The notes: generated by a model not told the origin, from the sequence alone. Positions 26,578-36,549 are shown, numbered from the stretch's first letter. The stretch is DNA of 64,000 bases from Knoellia sp031844405 (GCA_031844405.1 JAUZVC010000004.1:1-64000); one strand, 5' to 3'. Made by a program: numbers and translations.

Positions 26578-27183
26578 TCAGAGCGCACCCTTGGCGCTGG
26601 GGATGCCGACGACGCGGGGGTCGCGCTCGACCGCCGCACGCAGCGCCCGCGCGACCGCCTTGAACTGGGCCTCGACGACGTGGTGGGGGTCGCGGCCGCC
26701 GAGGACGCGCACGTGCAGGGCGATGCCGGCGTGGTGGGCGAAGGACTCGAGGACGTGACGGGTGAGCGAGCCGATGTAGTTGCCGCCGATGACGGCATAC
26801 TCCTGGCCCGCGGGTTCACCGGTGTGGACGACGTAGGGGCGCCCGGCGACGTCGACGACCGCGTGGACGAGCGCCTCGTCGAGTGGCACCGTCGCGTCAC
26901 CGAAGCGCGAGATGCCGCTCTTGTCGCCGAGGGCCTCGCGCAGCGCGTCGCCGAGGACGATCGCGACGTCCTCGACCGTGTGGTGTGCGTCGACGTCGAC
27001 GTCACCCATCGCCTTGACCCGCAGGTCGATGAGCGAGTGCTTGGCGAAGGACAGGAGCATGTGGTCGTAGAAGCGGACCCCGGTGCTCACCTCGCCGACC
27101 CCGGTGCCGTCGAGGTCGAGGGTGAGCTCGACGCTGGACTCCGAGGTGGATCGCGTCACCGTCGCGGTGCGGTTGCTGGTCAC
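26578..27183 (-). CDS. hisB: Imidazoleglycerol-phosphate dehydratase
   Basis: Mn-dependent dehydration of IGP to imidazole-acetol phosphate. The 201-residue monofunctional form shows the duplicated ferredoxin-like fold with YDHMLLSFAKHS, DAHHTVEDVAIVLGDAL, ESFAHHAGIALHV and DPHHVVEAQFKAVARAL, which supply the metal-binding His. GTG start overlaps the hisC stop (GTGA). No N-terminal phosphatase domain, as normal in Actinobacteria. Confidence 0.97.
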   Translation of the reverse strand: MTSNRTATVTRSTSESSVELTLDLDGTGVGEVSTGVRFYDHMLLSFAKHSLIDLRVKAMGDVDVDAHHTVEDVAIVLGDALREALGDKSGISRFGDATVPLDEALVHAVVDVAGRPYVVHTGEPAGQEYAVIGGNYIGSLTRHVLESFAHHAGIALHVRVLGGRDPHHVVEAQFKAVARALRAAVERDPRVVGIPSAKGAL

Positions 27184-28313
27184 GGCTGTCCTTCCAGGTG
27201 GTCGGGGCCGAGGCCGGCGACGGCGTCGAGGAACGCGGTCGTCTCCTCCGGGGTCCCGGCGGTCACTCGAAGATAGTGGTCGATCCCGACGTCCCGAACG
27301 AGAACCCCCCGGTCGAGCAGCGCCTGCCACGTCGTGGCGCTGTCGCGAAGGCCGCCGAAGAGGACGAAGTTGGCGTCGCTCGGCACCGGGTCGAGCCCGA
27401 GACCGGGCAGCGACTCGACGATCCGGTCCCGCTGCTCCTTGATGGCGTCGACCGTGCCGAGCATCGTGTCGGCGTGCCGCAGCGCCGCCCGGGCGATCGC
27501 CTGCGCCGGGGAGGAGAGGTGGTAGGGCATGCGCACGAGCCGGAGGGCGTCAACGAGCTCGGGGTCGGCCGCGAGGTAGCCCAGGCGTCCGCCGGCGAAG
27601 GCGAACGCCTTGCTCATCGTCCGGGTGACGACGAGCCGGGGCCGGCCCTGCAGCAGGGTGAGAGCGCTCGGGGTCCCGGCGCGGGCGAACTCGGCGTAGG
27701 CCTCGTCGACGACGACGACTGCACGCGGTGCCGCGTCGTGGACGGCGGTGACGACGTCGAGCGTGAGGGCGGTGCCGGTCGGGTTGTTGGGCGAGCACAG
27801 GAAGACGACGTGCGGGTCGTGCGTCTCGACCTGCTCGACGGCGGACTCGACGGACAGGTCGAACGCTCCCCCGCCGCGACGGTCCGAGGCGCCGACGCCG
27901 CGCATCCCGTCGACCCAAGTCGTGCCGGTCGTCGCCGTGATGATCGGGTGCATCGAGTAGGCAGGGGTGAAGCCGAGGGCGGTGCGTCCCTGTCCACCGA
28001 ACGCCTGGAGCAGGTGCAGGAGAACCTCGTTGGAGCCGTTGCCGGCCCAGACCTGCTCGGAACGCACGGTCGTGCCGCTGCGCGAGAGGTAGGCGGCGAG
28101 GTCGCTCCTCAAATCCGTGAATTCACGGTCGGGGTAGCGGTTGAGCCCCGGGGCGACCGCCGCGACGGCGGCGACGATCTCGTCGACGACCTCGGGTGGC
28201 ACGGCATACGAGCTCTCGTTCGTGTTGAGCGCCACCGGCACGTCGAGCTGGGGCGCGCCGTATGCCGTCCTGCCCCGGAGGTCCTCCCGCAGCAGCTCCT
28301 CGATCGTGGTCAT
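27180..28313 (-). CDS. hisC: Histidinol-phosphate aminotransferase
   Basis: PLP-dependent transamination of imidazole-acetol phosphate to histidinol phosphate. 377 residues, fold type I: FLCSPNNPTGTAL (about 170-182), the PLP-contacting VVVDEAYAEF (near 198-207) and the Schiff-base Lys in TMSKAFAFAGGRLGYL. ATG overlaps the hisD stop, and the stop overlaps hisB. Confidence 0.96.
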   Translation of the reverse strand: MTTIEELLREDLRGRTAYGAPQLDVPVALNTNESSYAVPPEVVDEIVAAVAAVAPGLNRYPDREFTDLRSDLAAYLSRSGTTVRSEQVWAGNGSNEVLLHLLQAFGGQGRTALGFTPAYSMHPIITATTGTTWVDGMRGVGASDRRGGGAFDLSVESAVEQVETHDPHVVFLCSPNNPTGTALTLDVVTAVHDAAPRAVVVVDEAYAEFARAGTPSALTLLQGRPRLVVTRTMSKAFAFAGGRLGYLAADPELVDALRLVRMPYHLSSPAQAIARAALRHADTMLGTVDAIKEQRDRIVESLPGLGLDPVPSDANFVLFGGLRDSATTWQALLDRGVLVRDVGIDHYLRVTAGTPEETTAFLDAVAGLGPDHLEGQP

Positions 28314-29626
28314 GAGAGCTCGGGGAGGCGGGCGATGACGGCGTCACCGTGCGCGGGGAGGTCCTCGGCCCGCGCGAGGGTGACGACGTGGGCGCCGACG
28401 TCGCGCAGCGCCTCCTCGGAGTACTCGACGACGTGGATGCCGCGCAGGAACGACTGCACCGAGAGCCCGCTCGAGTGCGTCGCGCAGCCACCGGTGGGCA
28501 GCACGTGGTTGGAGCCGGCGCAGTAGTCGCCCAGGCTCACCGGCGACCACGTGCCGACGAAGACCGCGCCCGCATTGCGCACGCGCGCGGCGACGGTGGG
28601 GGCGTCGACGGTGTGGATCTCGAGGTGCTCGGCGGCATAGGCGTTGACGACGTCGAGGCCGACCTCGACGTCGTCGACGAGGACGACGGCGGACTGCCGG
28701 CCGGTGAGCGACTCGGCCACGCGCTCGGCGTGCTTGGTCTCGCCCACGCGCCGGACGACCGCTGCCTGCACGGCGTCGGCGAGGTCGGTGCTGTCCGTGA
28801 CGAGGACGGCTGCGGCCAGCGGGTCGTGCTCGGCCTGGCTGATGAGGTCGGCGGCGACGTGCTCGGGGTCGGCGGACGTGTCCGCGAGGATCGCGATCTC
28901 TGTGGGTCCGGCCTCGGAGTCGATGCCGATGAGCCCCTTGAGCAGGCGCTTGGCGGCGGCGACCCAGATGTTGCCCGGGCCCGTGACGAGGTTGACCGGC
29001 TCGAGCGGCTCGTCACCGTCGAGGCCGTGCGCGAAGGCCGCGACCGCCTGGGCCCCGCCCATGGCCCAGACCTCGTCGACCCCCAGGAGCGCGCAGGCGG
29101 CGAGGATCGTCGGGTGCGGCCAGCCGTCGTGGTCCTTCTGCGGAGGGCTGGCGACGGCGAGCGAGCCGACCTCGGCGAGCAGTGCCGGGACGACGTTCAT
29201 GACGACGCTGCTCGGGTAGACGGCGCGGCCGCCGGGGACGTAGAGACCGACGCGGTCGACGGGCACCCACCGCTCGGTGACGGTGCCGCCGGGAACGACG
29301 GTCGTCGTCGTCTCGGACCGGCGCTGGTCGGCGTGGACGATGCGGGCGCGACGGATCGACTCCTCGAGCGCGGTCCGGACGTCGCGGTCCAGCCCCTTGA
29401 GGGCGGCGGCGACGACGTCGGCGGGCACGCGCAGCGACGAGGGCCGGACACCGTCGAAGCGCTCGGCGGCGTCGAGGACCGCGTCGGCGCCGCGGGCGGC
29501 CACGTCGTCGCAGATCGGGCGGACCGTGGCGACGGCGGCCTCGACGTCGAGCTCGGCACGAGGGAGGGTGGCTCGGAGCTCACGGACTCCGGGCGCGCGG
29601 CCTCGCAGGTCGAGAACGGGGATCAT
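28310..29626 (-). CDS. hisD: Histidinol dehydrogenase
   Basis: NAD- and zinc-dependent two-step oxidation of histidinol to histidine. 438 residues with VDRVGLYVPGGRAVYPSSV (about 125-143), VTGPGNIWVAAAKRLLKG, the signature SEAGPTEIAILAD, and the C-terminal EHLEIHT and GSNHVLPTGG regions. First gene of hisD-C-B-X-H-priA-sseB. TAGACT lies exactly 7 nt before the ATG, so the transcript should begin at the start codon. This leaves no space for a histidine attenuator. Confidence 0.97.
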   Translation of the reverse strand: MIPVLDLRGRAPGVRELRATLPRAELDVEAAVATVRPICDDVAARGADAVLDAAERFDGVRPSSLRVPADVVAAALKGLDRDVRTALEESIRRARIVHADQRRSETTTTVVPGGTVTERWVPVDRVGLYVPGGRAVYPSSVVMNVVPALLAEVGSLAVASPPQKDHDGWPHPTILAACALLGVDEVWAMGGAQAVAAFAHGLDGDEPLEPVNLVTGPGNIWVAAAKRLLKGLIGIDSEAGPTEIAILADTSADPEHVAADLISQAEHDPLAAAVLVTDSTDLADAVQAAVVRRVGETKHAERVAESLTGRQSAVVLVDDVEVGLDVVNAYAAEHLEIHTVDAPTVAARVRNAGAVFVGTWSPVSLGDYCAGSNHVLPTGGCATHSSGLSVQSFLRGIHVVEYSEEALRDVGAHVVTLARAEDLPAHGDAVIARLPELS

Positions 29627-29633
29627 GCGCCCC

Positions 29634-29639
29634 AGTCTA
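29634..29639 (-). promoter_or_regulatory. Leaderless-type -10 of the his operon
   Basis: Minus-strand TAGACT, then 7 nt, then the hisD ATG. The same hexamer and spacing occur at map (37956). No good -35 is seen. Confidence 0.6.
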
Positions 29640-29702
29640 TTTCGTGGCGCGGACCGCCCCTGCGGCCGTCCGTCCGCCGGGCCGCGTCCCTCCGGGTACC
29701 GG

Positions 29703-32700
29703 CTACGCCTCGTAGAAGACCTTCTCGGCGGCGTGCCGGGCACGGCGCGCGACGCGGCGGTAGCGGTTCGCGAGCTCCTGGCCCGACTTCGGCGGCAGAC
29801 CCATGATCCGGGCCATGCCGTCGGCGTCCTTGAGGTCCGACGGCACCGAGTCCACGGCGCGTCCACGCGAGAGCATTCCGGCGTTGCGCATCTGCGACGC
29901 GAGGCGCCACGCCTCCGCGAGCGCGACCGCGTCCTCGGCGTCGACGAAGCCCGCAGCGCGGGCCGCCTCGAGCGCGCCCGTCGTCGAGGTCGTCCGCAGC
30001 GCCTCGTGGTCGTGCGCGTGCTGCAGCTGGAGAAGCTGGACCGTCCACTCGACGTCGCTGAGGCCGCCGTGCCCGAGCTTGAAGTGGGTCTTGCGGTCGG
30101 CGCCGCGCGGCAGCCGCTCGGACTCCATCCGCGCCTTGAGGGTGCGGATCTCGCGCACCTGCTTGGCGTCCAGCCCGCCCTCGGGCCAGCGCAGCGGGTT
30201 GATGAGCTCGACGAACGCGGCCCCGAGGTCGGCGTCGCCCGCGACGGGGGCGGCGCGCAGCAGCGCCTGCGCCTCCCAGACGAGCGACCAGCGCTCGTAG
30301 TAGGCGCGGTAGGACTCGAGCGAGCGGGTGAGCGGTCCGTTCTTGCCCTCGGGTCGCAGGCCGGCGTCGACCTCGAGCCGCGGGTCGGGCGCGGCGACGC
30401 CGAGGAGGCGGATGAGCTCCTTAACGACCTCTAGCGCCTGCTCCTGGGCCGCCCGCGAGTCCGCCCCCTCGACGGGGTCGTGGACGAAGAGCACGTCGGC
30501 GTCGCTGCCGAACGACGACTCCCCTCCCCCGAGCCGGCCCATGCCGACGACGAGGTGGCGGCTCAGGGGCGGCTGCCCGGTCTGCTCCTCGACGTTCGCG
30601 AGGACGACCTCGAGGGTGACGTCGACGAGCGCGCCGTTGAGGTCGGCGAGCGCATGGCCGAGCTCGTCGAGCCCGACCTGTCCGAGCAACGAGGCCACGG
30701 CGAGGCGGAAGAGCTCGGAGCGGCGCACGGCCCGGGCGGCGAGGACCGCGGGCTGGGGCTCGTCCTTGCGCTTCGCGGCGGCGCGCATGCGGCCCTGCAC
30801 CTCGTCGCGGGTCCGGGGGCGCAGCCCGCCGGAGTCGCCGAGGAACTGCACCGACTCGGGCCCCTGCTCGAGCAGCTCGGCGGCATAGCGGCTGCGGCCG
30901 AGGGTGTGCGCGAGCCGCTCGGCGGCGCTGCCCTCGTCGCGGAGCAGCCGCAGGAACCACGGCGTCGTGCCGAGCTCGTCGCTGATCCGCCGGAATGCGA
31001 GCAGCCCTGCGTCCGGGTCGGCCTCGTCGGCGAACCAGCCGAGCATGACCGGCAGGAGCTGGCGCTGGATCGCGGCCCGCCGGCTCACCCCGTCGGTGAG
31101 CGCCTCGAGGTGGCGCAGCGCGCCCTTGGGGTCGCGGAAGCCGAGAGCCGCGAGCCGCTCGCGGGCCGCCTCGGGTGTGAGCCGGACCTCGTCGGGCCCG
31201 AGCCGGGCGACGGCCGAGAGCAGGGGACGGTAGAAGATCCGCTGGTGCAGCCGTCGCACCTCGCGCGCGGCCGTGCGCCACTGGGTGACGACCGACTCCT
31301 CCGGGTCACGCTGGTGCCCGAGGGCACGCCCGAGACGGCGCAGGTCGGATGCGGACGTCGGCATGAGGTGGGTGCGGCGCAGCCGGTGCAGCTGGATCCG
31401 GTGCTCGAGCGTGCGAAGAAGCCGGTATGCCGTGGCGAGCGTCTGAGCGTCCTCTCGCCCCACGTAGCCACCCTGGGACAGGGCCGCGAGCGCGGTGAGG
31501 GTGGTCCCCGAGCGCAGGGAGCGGTCGGCCCGGCCGTGGACGAGCTGGAGCAGCTGGACGCTGAACTCGATGTCGCGCAGACCGCCCGGGCCGAGCTTGA
31601 GCTGGCGGTCGGCCTCACCGGAGGGCACGTTGTCCTCGACGCGGCGTCGCATCGCCTGCACGTCCTCGACGAAGTTCTCGCGGCCGGCCGCCTGCCACAC
31701 GAACGGCGAGACGGCCTCGACGTAGGCACGTCCGAGGGCGCGGTCCCCGGCGACCGGGCGAGCCTTGAGCAGCGCCTGGAACTCCCAGGTCTTGGCCCAC
31801 CGCTCGTAGTAGGAGACGTGCGACTCGAGGGTGCGCACGAGAGGGCCGTTCTTGCCCTCGGGCCGCAGCGCGGGGTCGACCTGCCACAGCGATCCGGCCG
31901 TCGTCGCGCTCGAGCAGATCCGGATGAGCCGGGTCGCGAGGTCGGTGCCGACCGCCAGCGCCGCGTCCTCGTCGGCTCCGTCCGCCGGCTCGGCGACGAA
32001 GATGACGTCGACGTCGCTGATGTAGTTGAGCTCGCGCCCGCCGGTCTTGCCCATCCCGATGACGGCGAAGCGGCAGCGGTCCGCGGCGTCGCCGATCTGG
32101 GCACGGGCGACGACGAGCGCCGCCTCGAGCGCCGCCTCGGCGAGGTCGGCGAGCGACGACGCGACCTCGGACAGGCGGGCCTGGGGGTCGGGCCGCGCGA
32201 CGTCGAGCGCGGCGATGCCGAGGAGCTGCCGCCGGTACTCCAGCCGCAGGGCGTCCTCGGGCGTGACGCCGGCAGCGGGCTCGCTCACGGCTGAGGTGAG
32301 CAGCTCGATCCGTTCCTCGACCTCGAGCGGGTAGGCGTCGGCGACGGCCGTCCAGTGCTCGGGCCGCGCGACGAGGTGGTCGCCCAGGGCGGTCGAGGAG
32401 CCGAGCACCGCGAGCAGCCGGTCGCGGGCGCGGCCCGGCTCGCGCAGCGCCTCGACGAGGCCGTCACGGAAGGCGTCGTGGGCCGGCGCGGCCACCGCGT
32501 CGAGGAGCCGCACGAGGGCGAGCAGCGCCTGGTCGGGGTCGGGCACCCGCGACAGCGACACGGCGAGGCCGTCGGTCTCGACGCGCTCCCGATCCTTGAT
32601 GAGCGGCGCGAGCGAGCGGTCCCGCAGCAGCGTGTCCGCGCGCCGGGGGTCGGAGAAGCCGAGCCGGGTGAGGTCCCCCGGGAGGGACGGCATACGGGCG

Positions 32701-32705
32701 GTCAT
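29703..32705 (-). CDS. glnE: Glutamine synthetase adenylyltransferase/adenylyl-removing enzyme
   Basis: Covalently inactivates and reactivates glutamine synthetase by adding or removing AMP. 1000 residues with two nucleotidyltransferase halves. The N-terminal deadenylylase half has GMGKTGGRELNYISDVDVIF (about 217-236); the C-terminal adenylylase half has GMGRLGGGESSFGSDADVLF (about 722-741). Both keep the GS/GD-x-D metal motif, so both activities are expected. The repeated RPEGKNGPL appears after each. It lies 10 bp downstream of glnA2, probably on the same transcript. Confidence 0.97.
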   Translation of the reverse strand: MTARMPSLPGDLTRLGFSDPRRADTLLRDRSLAPLIKDRERVETDGLAVSLSRVPDPDQALLALVRLLDAVAAPAHDAFRDGLVEALREPGRARDRLLAVLGSSTALGDHLVARPEHWTAVADAYPLEVEERIELLTSAVSEPAAGVTPEDALRLEYRRQLLGIAALDVARPDPQARLSEVASSLADLAEAALEAALVVARAQIGDAADRCRFAVIGMGKTGGRELNYISDVDVIFVAEPADGADEDAALAVGTDLATRLIRICSSATTAGSLWQVDPALRPEGKNGPLVRTLESHVSYYERWAKTWEFQALLKARPVAGDRALGRAYVEAVSPFVWQAAGRENFVEDVQAMRRRVEDNVPSGEADRQLKLGPGGLRDIEFSVQLLQLVHGRADRSLRSGTTLTALAALSQGGYVGREDAQTLATAYRLLRTLEHRIQLHRLRRTHLMPTSASDLRRLGRALGHQRDPEESVVTQWRTAAREVRRLHQRIFYRPLLSAVARLGPDEVRLTPEAARERLAALGFRDPKGALRHLEALTDGVSRRAAIQRQLLPVMLGWFADEADPDAGLLAFRRISDELGTTPWFLRLLRDEGSAAERLAHTLGRSRYAAELLEQGPESVQFLGDSGGLRPRTRDEVQGRMRAAAKRKDEPQPAVLAARAVRRSELFRLAVASLLGQVGLDELGHALADLNGALVDVTLEVVLANVEEQTGQPPLSRHLVVGMGRLGGGESSFGSDADVLFVHDPVEGADSRAAQEQALEVVKELIRLLGVAAPDPRLEVDAGLRPEGKNGPLTRSLESYRAYYERWSLVWEAQALLRAAPVAGDADLGAAFVELINPLRWPEGGLDAKQVREIRTLKARMESERLPRGADRKTHFKLGHGGLSDVEWTVQLLQLQHAHDHEALRTTSTTGALEAARAAGFVDAEDAVALAEAWRLASQMRNAGMLSRGRAVDSVPSDLKDADGMARIMGLPPKSGQELANRYRRVARRARHAAEKVFYEA

Positions 32706-32715
32706 GACGCGCGCC

Positions 32716-34053
32716 TCACAGGCGCGGGAGGTACCGATCGAGCTCGAACGCGGTCACCTGGCCGCGGTAGTCGGCCCACTCGGCCCGCTTGTTGCGCAGG
32801 AAGAAGTCGAAGGTGTGCTCGCCGAGGGTCTCGGCGACGAGCTCGCTCTCCTCCATGACCTCGATGGCCTCGCTGAGCGACGCGGGCAGCGGCTTGATGC
32901 CCATCGCCTTGCGCTCGGAGTCGGTGAGCCCCCAGACGTCGTCCTCGGTCTCGGGTGCGAGCTCGTAGCCCTCCTCGATGCCCTTGAGACCGGCGGCGAG
33001 GAGGACGGCGAAGGCGAGGTAGGGGTTGCACGCGGAGTCGACCGAGCGGACCTCGACCCGGCTGCTCTGCCCCTTGTTGGGCTTGTACATCGGGACGCGC
33101 ACCATGGCGGAGCGGTTGTTGTGGCCCCACGTGAGGTGGGCCGGCGCCTCTCCACCACCCCAGAGCCGCTTGTAGCTGTTGACCCACTGGTTGGTGACGG
33201 CGGTGATCTCGGCGCCGTGGTGGAGAAGGCCGGCGATGAACTGCCGCCCCGTCTTGCTCAGCTGGTAGGGGGCGCCCGCCTCGTAGAAGGCGTTGCTGTC
33301 GCCGTCGAAGAGCGACATGTGCGTGTGCATGCCCGAGCCCGGGTGGTCGGCGAGCGGCTTGGGCATGAAGGAGGCGAAGATGCCCTGCTCGAGCGCGACC
33401 TCCTTGATGACCGTCCGGAAGGTCATGATGTTGTCGGCCGTCGACAGCGCGTCGGCGTAGCGAAGGTCGATCTCGTTCTGACCGGGGGCGCCCTCGTGGT
33501 GGCTGAACTCGACGCTGATGCCCATCGACTCGAGCATCGTGATCGCTGCCCGGCGGAAGTCCTGGGCGGTGCCGTGCGGCACGTGGTCGAAGTAGCCGGC
33601 CTGGTCGATCGGCGTCGGGGTCTCGCCCGGCCGCCAGCCCTTCTCGAAGAGGAAGAACTCGATCTCGGGGTGGGTGTAGAAGGTGAACCCCTGGTCGGCG
33701 GCGCGGGCGAGGGTGCGCTGCAGGACGTGGCGCGGGTCGGCCATGCTCGGCGACCCGTCGGGGAGGGTGATGTCGCAGAACATCCGGGCGGTGCCGGGGC
33801 TCTCCCCGCGCCACGGCAGGACCTGGAACGTCGATGGGTCGGGCTTGGCGAGCATGTCGGCCTCGTAGACCCGCGCGAAGCCCTCGATGACCGAGCCGTC
33901 GAAGCCGATGCCCTCGGCGAACGCCCCCTCGAGCTCGGCCGGCGCGACGGCGACGGACTTGAGCGCACCGAGCACGTCGGTGAACCAGAGGCGGACGAAG
34001 CGGATGTCCCGCTCCTCGATGGTGCGGAGCACGAACTCCTGCTGACGGTCCAT
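32716..34053 (-). CDS. glnA2: Type I glutamine synthetase-like protein, GlnA2 branch
   Basis: 445 residues, closely like the GlnA2 encoded beside glnE in Mycobacterium: MDRQQEFVLRTIEERDIRF, GFDGSVIEGFARV, HPEIEFFLF, SVEFSHHEGAPGQNEIDLR, SRVEVRSVDSACNPYLA. Metal-binding and ATP-binding segments are present. It should ligate ammonia to glutamate or to a related amine; some GlnA2 proteins act on polyamines, so substrate is open. The adenylylation-loop Tyr of GlnA1 (NLYDLPPE) is not seen. ATG 34051-34053 sits 7 nt after TAGGAT, which argues against an in-frame ATG 9 nt upstream. Confidence 0.93.
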   Translation of the reverse strand: MDRQQEFVLRTIEERDIRFVRLWFTDVLGALKSVAVAPAELEGAFAEGIGFDGSVIEGFARVYEADMLAKPDPSTFQVLPWRGESPGTARMFCDITLPDGSPSMADPRHVLQRTLARAADQGFTFYTHPEIEFFLFEKGWRPGETPTPIDQAGYFDHVPHGTAQDFRRAAITMLESMGISVEFSHHEGAPGQNEIDLRYADALSTADNIMTFRTVIKEVALEQGIFASFMPKPLADHPGSGMHTHMSLFDGDSNAFYEAGAPYQLSKTGRQFIAGLLHHGAEITAVTNQWVNSYKRLWGGGEAPAHLTWGHNNRSAMVRVPMYKPNKGQSSRVEVRSVDSACNPYLAFAVLLAAGLKGIEEGYELAPETEDDVWGLTDSERKAMGIKPLPASLSEAIEVMEESELVAETLGEHTFDFFLRNKRAEWADYRGQVTAFELDRYLPRL

Positions 34054-34060
34054 GCTCGGC

Positions 34061-34066
34061 ATCCTA
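34061..34066 (-). promoter_or_regulatory. Leaderless-type -10 of glnA2-glnE
   Basis: Minus-strand TAGGAT ends 7 nt before the glnA2 ATG. It lies directly after the terminator of the upstream protease gene. No clear -35. Confidence 0.55.
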
Positions 34067-34079
34067 TGGGTCGGGACGG

Positions 34080-34114
34080 CAAGGGCCCCGGAGCATCTCG
34101 CTCCGGGGCCCTTG
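34080..34114 (-). terminator. Strong hairpin terminator after the M6 protease gene
   Basis: AAGGGCCCCGGAGC (34081-34094) and its exact complement (34100-34113) with a 5-nt loop, extended by one C-G pair to 15 bp. No T-run, as common in high-GC bacteria. It separates the protease transcript from the glnA2 promoter. Confidence 0.85.
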
Positions 34115-34167
34115 TCTCGCACTGTGGGTCAGCTCAGGGAGGCTGCACCCACCGTCGTTCGGTCAGC

Positions 34168-36492
34168 TCACTTGAAGGAGACCTGCACCTGCAGCTGGTT
34201 GCCGTCGGCGCTGGACTTGTTGACCTTCATCACGGTGCCGGAGCCCGCGACCTTGACCGAGTTCCACGGGTTCTTCGCGTCCCAGTAGCGGTTCGGGTCC
34301 GAGTCGTCGAAGGTCGGGATGCCGGCCGAGGACTTCACGGTCGAGGGGACGCCGTTGCGGTGGAAGGTGACCTCGTCGGTGCGCTCGAGGCCGAAGGTGG
34401 CGTCGAACGGCTGGCGACGGTTGCCGAGCAGGTAGCCACCGGGGAAGGTGACCGGCGCCGGGCGGGCGTCGACCGGGAGGGCCTGGCCGCCACCCGGGTG
34501 GGCGGAGGTGTTGTTGTCGCCGTACTCACCGTCGACGTACCAGACGAGCATGCCGTTCTGGTAGGGGAAGCGCTCCACCCAGTCGGGCTTGGTGTTCGAG
34601 AACCCGAAGTTGTACGGGCCCGTCTTGAGCGTCGAGTCGTAGCCGGTGTAGTTGCGGTTCTCCGCGAGGTAGTAGTGGCTGACGACCTCGGAGGTCGAGC
34701 CACCCATGCGGGTGAAGCCGCTGGCGGTCCAGCCGTTGTCGCCGGACTCGACGTCGTCGGACAGGAGCGTCGCACCATCGGCGGTGACGGTGATGTCGTC
34801 GAGGAACGCGCCCTCGTAGTGCAGACCACCGTCGGTCGCGTAACGGAAGCGGAACTGGACGTTCTTGCCGGCGTAGGCGCTGAGGTCGAACGACTTCTGC
34901 GTCCAGTCGGACAGGCCCTCGTTGCCTTCAGGACCGTCGATCGGCGTGCCGACCTGGTTCCACGTCGAGCCACCGTCGGTGCTGACCTCGCCGTAGAGGT
35001 AGTCGTAGTCGACCTCGATGTTGTACTGCATCCAGGCCGCGACGGAGGCGGAGGTCTTGCCGGTGAGGTCGATCGAGCGGGTCAGGGTGTTCTGGAGGCC
35101 GTCGGCCGCACCGCTCCACCACTCGGTCGCGCCGGAGCGCGGCTCGTTGTAGTCCTCGGTGACCGTCTTGTCGGGCAGCGGGACCGCGATGGCCTGGTAG
35201 TCGGACCGGCTCGCGGGCTTGTCGGCCGGGCCGAGGTTGACCGTCATCTTCTGGCCGTAGGGGACGACCTTGTAGTCGAGCCAGCCGAGCTGGAGCTTCT
35301 CGAGCGGGCCCATGTAGCCCGGCTTCGAGCCGATGTCGACGGTGCCGTCGTTGAGCCAGGAGCCACCGGACATGAGCGTCCAGAAGCCGGTGCCGTTGTC
35401 GCCACCCTGGGTGTCGTAGTAGTCCGGCAGACCGAGGTCATGGCCGAACTCGTGGGTGAAGACGCCGAGGCCGCCGTTCTCGGGCTCGGTGGTGTAGTCA
35501 CCGATCCAGATGCCGGACGTGCCGAGCTGGACACCGCCGGCCTTGTTCTGCTCGGGGCCGGTCTTGCCGATGTTGGTGGAGTAGGCGTACCAGCGGTGGC
35601 TCCAGATGGCGTCCTCGCCCTGAGCGCCGCCGCCGGCCTCCTCGCCCTCACCGGCGTGGATCGCCTGGAAGTGGTCGATGTAGCCGTCCGGCTCGTTGAA
35701 GTTGCCGTCGCCGTCGAAGTCGTAGCGGTCGACGCGGTCGAACTGCTGGAGGTAGGTCTTGATCTCCGCGTCGGTCTTGCCGGCGGCCTTCTGCGCGTCG
35801 TACCACGCGGTCGCCGAGTGCTGGATGAACGGCCAGGCGCCCTGGGCGTCGCTGATCTTGTTGCTGCCGTAGCGGGCCTCGTTGAAGGGCACCTTGACCC
35901 AGTCGGAGACGTCGCCCTTGGCGAGGAACTTGCCGTTGGACTGCTTGAGGTAGAAGTCCTTGAACGACTCGCCGTCACCGAACATGAGGTCCTGGTAGTG
36001 CTGGCGGTCGAAGTTCTCGGTCCACTCGGTCGAGTTGTTGTCGGTCGCGCCGCCGTCCCAGTTGCGGTCCGGCTCCGGGATCTGGTTGTGGACCGGGCCC
36101 GGGGTGCCACCGGTGGTCGCGTTGGTCTGCGTGCCGAACTCGGCGAGGATCGTGAAGATGTCCTCCTCGCGCTCGACCGGGTAGGACACGTAGCGGTCCT
36201 GTGCGGCCTTCGAGCCCTTCGCGGCCTTCTTGTTGCCGGCGAGCTTGATGACGCGCTGGCCACCGCGGGTCTCGGTCGTCGCCTCGCCCTTGACGAGCTT
36301 GTCGACGGCCTCCTTGCGCAGGGCGCGCGCGGCGTCGCCGAGCGGGTTGGGCAGGTCGTCCTGCTTGTGGGCCTTCGAGGGGCCGTCGGCAGGTGGGGCG
36401 GATTCTGTCGCCTGGGCGCCCATGGGCGCGAGGCTCACTACCAACGCCGCGCCAGCAAGGGCGGCGAGGGCACGACTGTGTCGTGTGGTCAC
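34168..36492 (-). CDS. Secreted M6 (immune inhibitor A) family metalloprotease
   Basis: 774 residues with an N-terminal signal peptide (Arg-rich start, hydrophobic LAALAGAALVVSL, probable cleavage after AQA near 28). The zinc site HEFGHDLGLPDYYD begins at His347, with the Met-turn-like TLMSGGSW following. The C-terminal half has carbohydrate-binding-like beta modules containing EVSTDGGSTWNQVG and GAFLDDITVT. It should degrade extracellular proteins. GTG start follows GGAGG at 5 nt; signal peptide and RBS agree. Single-gene transcript with its own terminator. A 19-bp dyad upstream suggests regulation. Confidence 0.93.
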   Translation of the reverse strand: MTTRHSRALAALAGAALVVSLAPMGAQATESAPPADGPSKAHKQDDLPNPLGDAARALRKEAVDKLVKGEATTETRGGQRVIKLAGNKKAAKGSKAAQDRYVSYPVEREEDIFTILAEFGTQTNATTGGTPGPVHNQIPEPDRNWDGGATDNNSTEWTENFDRQHYQDLMFGDGESFKDFYLKQSNGKFLAKGDVSDWVKVPFNEARYGSNKISDAQGAWPFIQHSATAWYDAQKAAGKTDAEIKTYLQQFDRVDRYDFDGDGNFNEPDGYIDHFQAIHAGEGEEAGGGAQGEDAIWSHRWYAYSTNIGKTGPEQNKAGGVQLGTSGIWIGDYTTEPENGGLGVFTHEFGHDLGLPDYYDTQGGDNGTGFWTLMSGGSWLNDGTVDIGSKPGYMGPLEKLQLGWLDYKVVPYGQKMTVNLGPADKPASRSDYQAIAVPLPDKTVTEDYNEPRSGATEWWSGAADGLQNTLTRSIDLTGKTSASVAAWMQYNIEVDYDYLYGEVSTDGGSTWNQVGTPIDGPEGNEGLSDWTQKSFDLSAYAGKNVQFRFRYATDGGLHYEGAFLDDITVTADGATLLSDDVESGDNGWTASGFTRMGGSTSEVVSHYYLAENRNYTGYDSTLKTGPYNFGFSNTKPDWVERFPYQNGMLVWYVDGEYGDNNTSAHPGGGQALPVDARPAPVTFPGGYLLGNRRQPFDATFGLERTDEVTFHRNGVPSTVKSSAGIPTFDDSDPNRYWDAKNPWNSVKVAGSGTVMKVNKSSADGNQLQVQVSFK

Positions 36493-36549
36493 TGTTCCTC
36501 CGGGTGTGATCGCCAGCCAGGGGTCAGGCGTGGCCTTTGCAGAGAAACA

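Noticed and set aside
28310..29640. Histidine leader-peptide attenuator before hisD
   Set aside because: The -10 sits 7 nt before the hisD ATG, so there is no leader to carry one.
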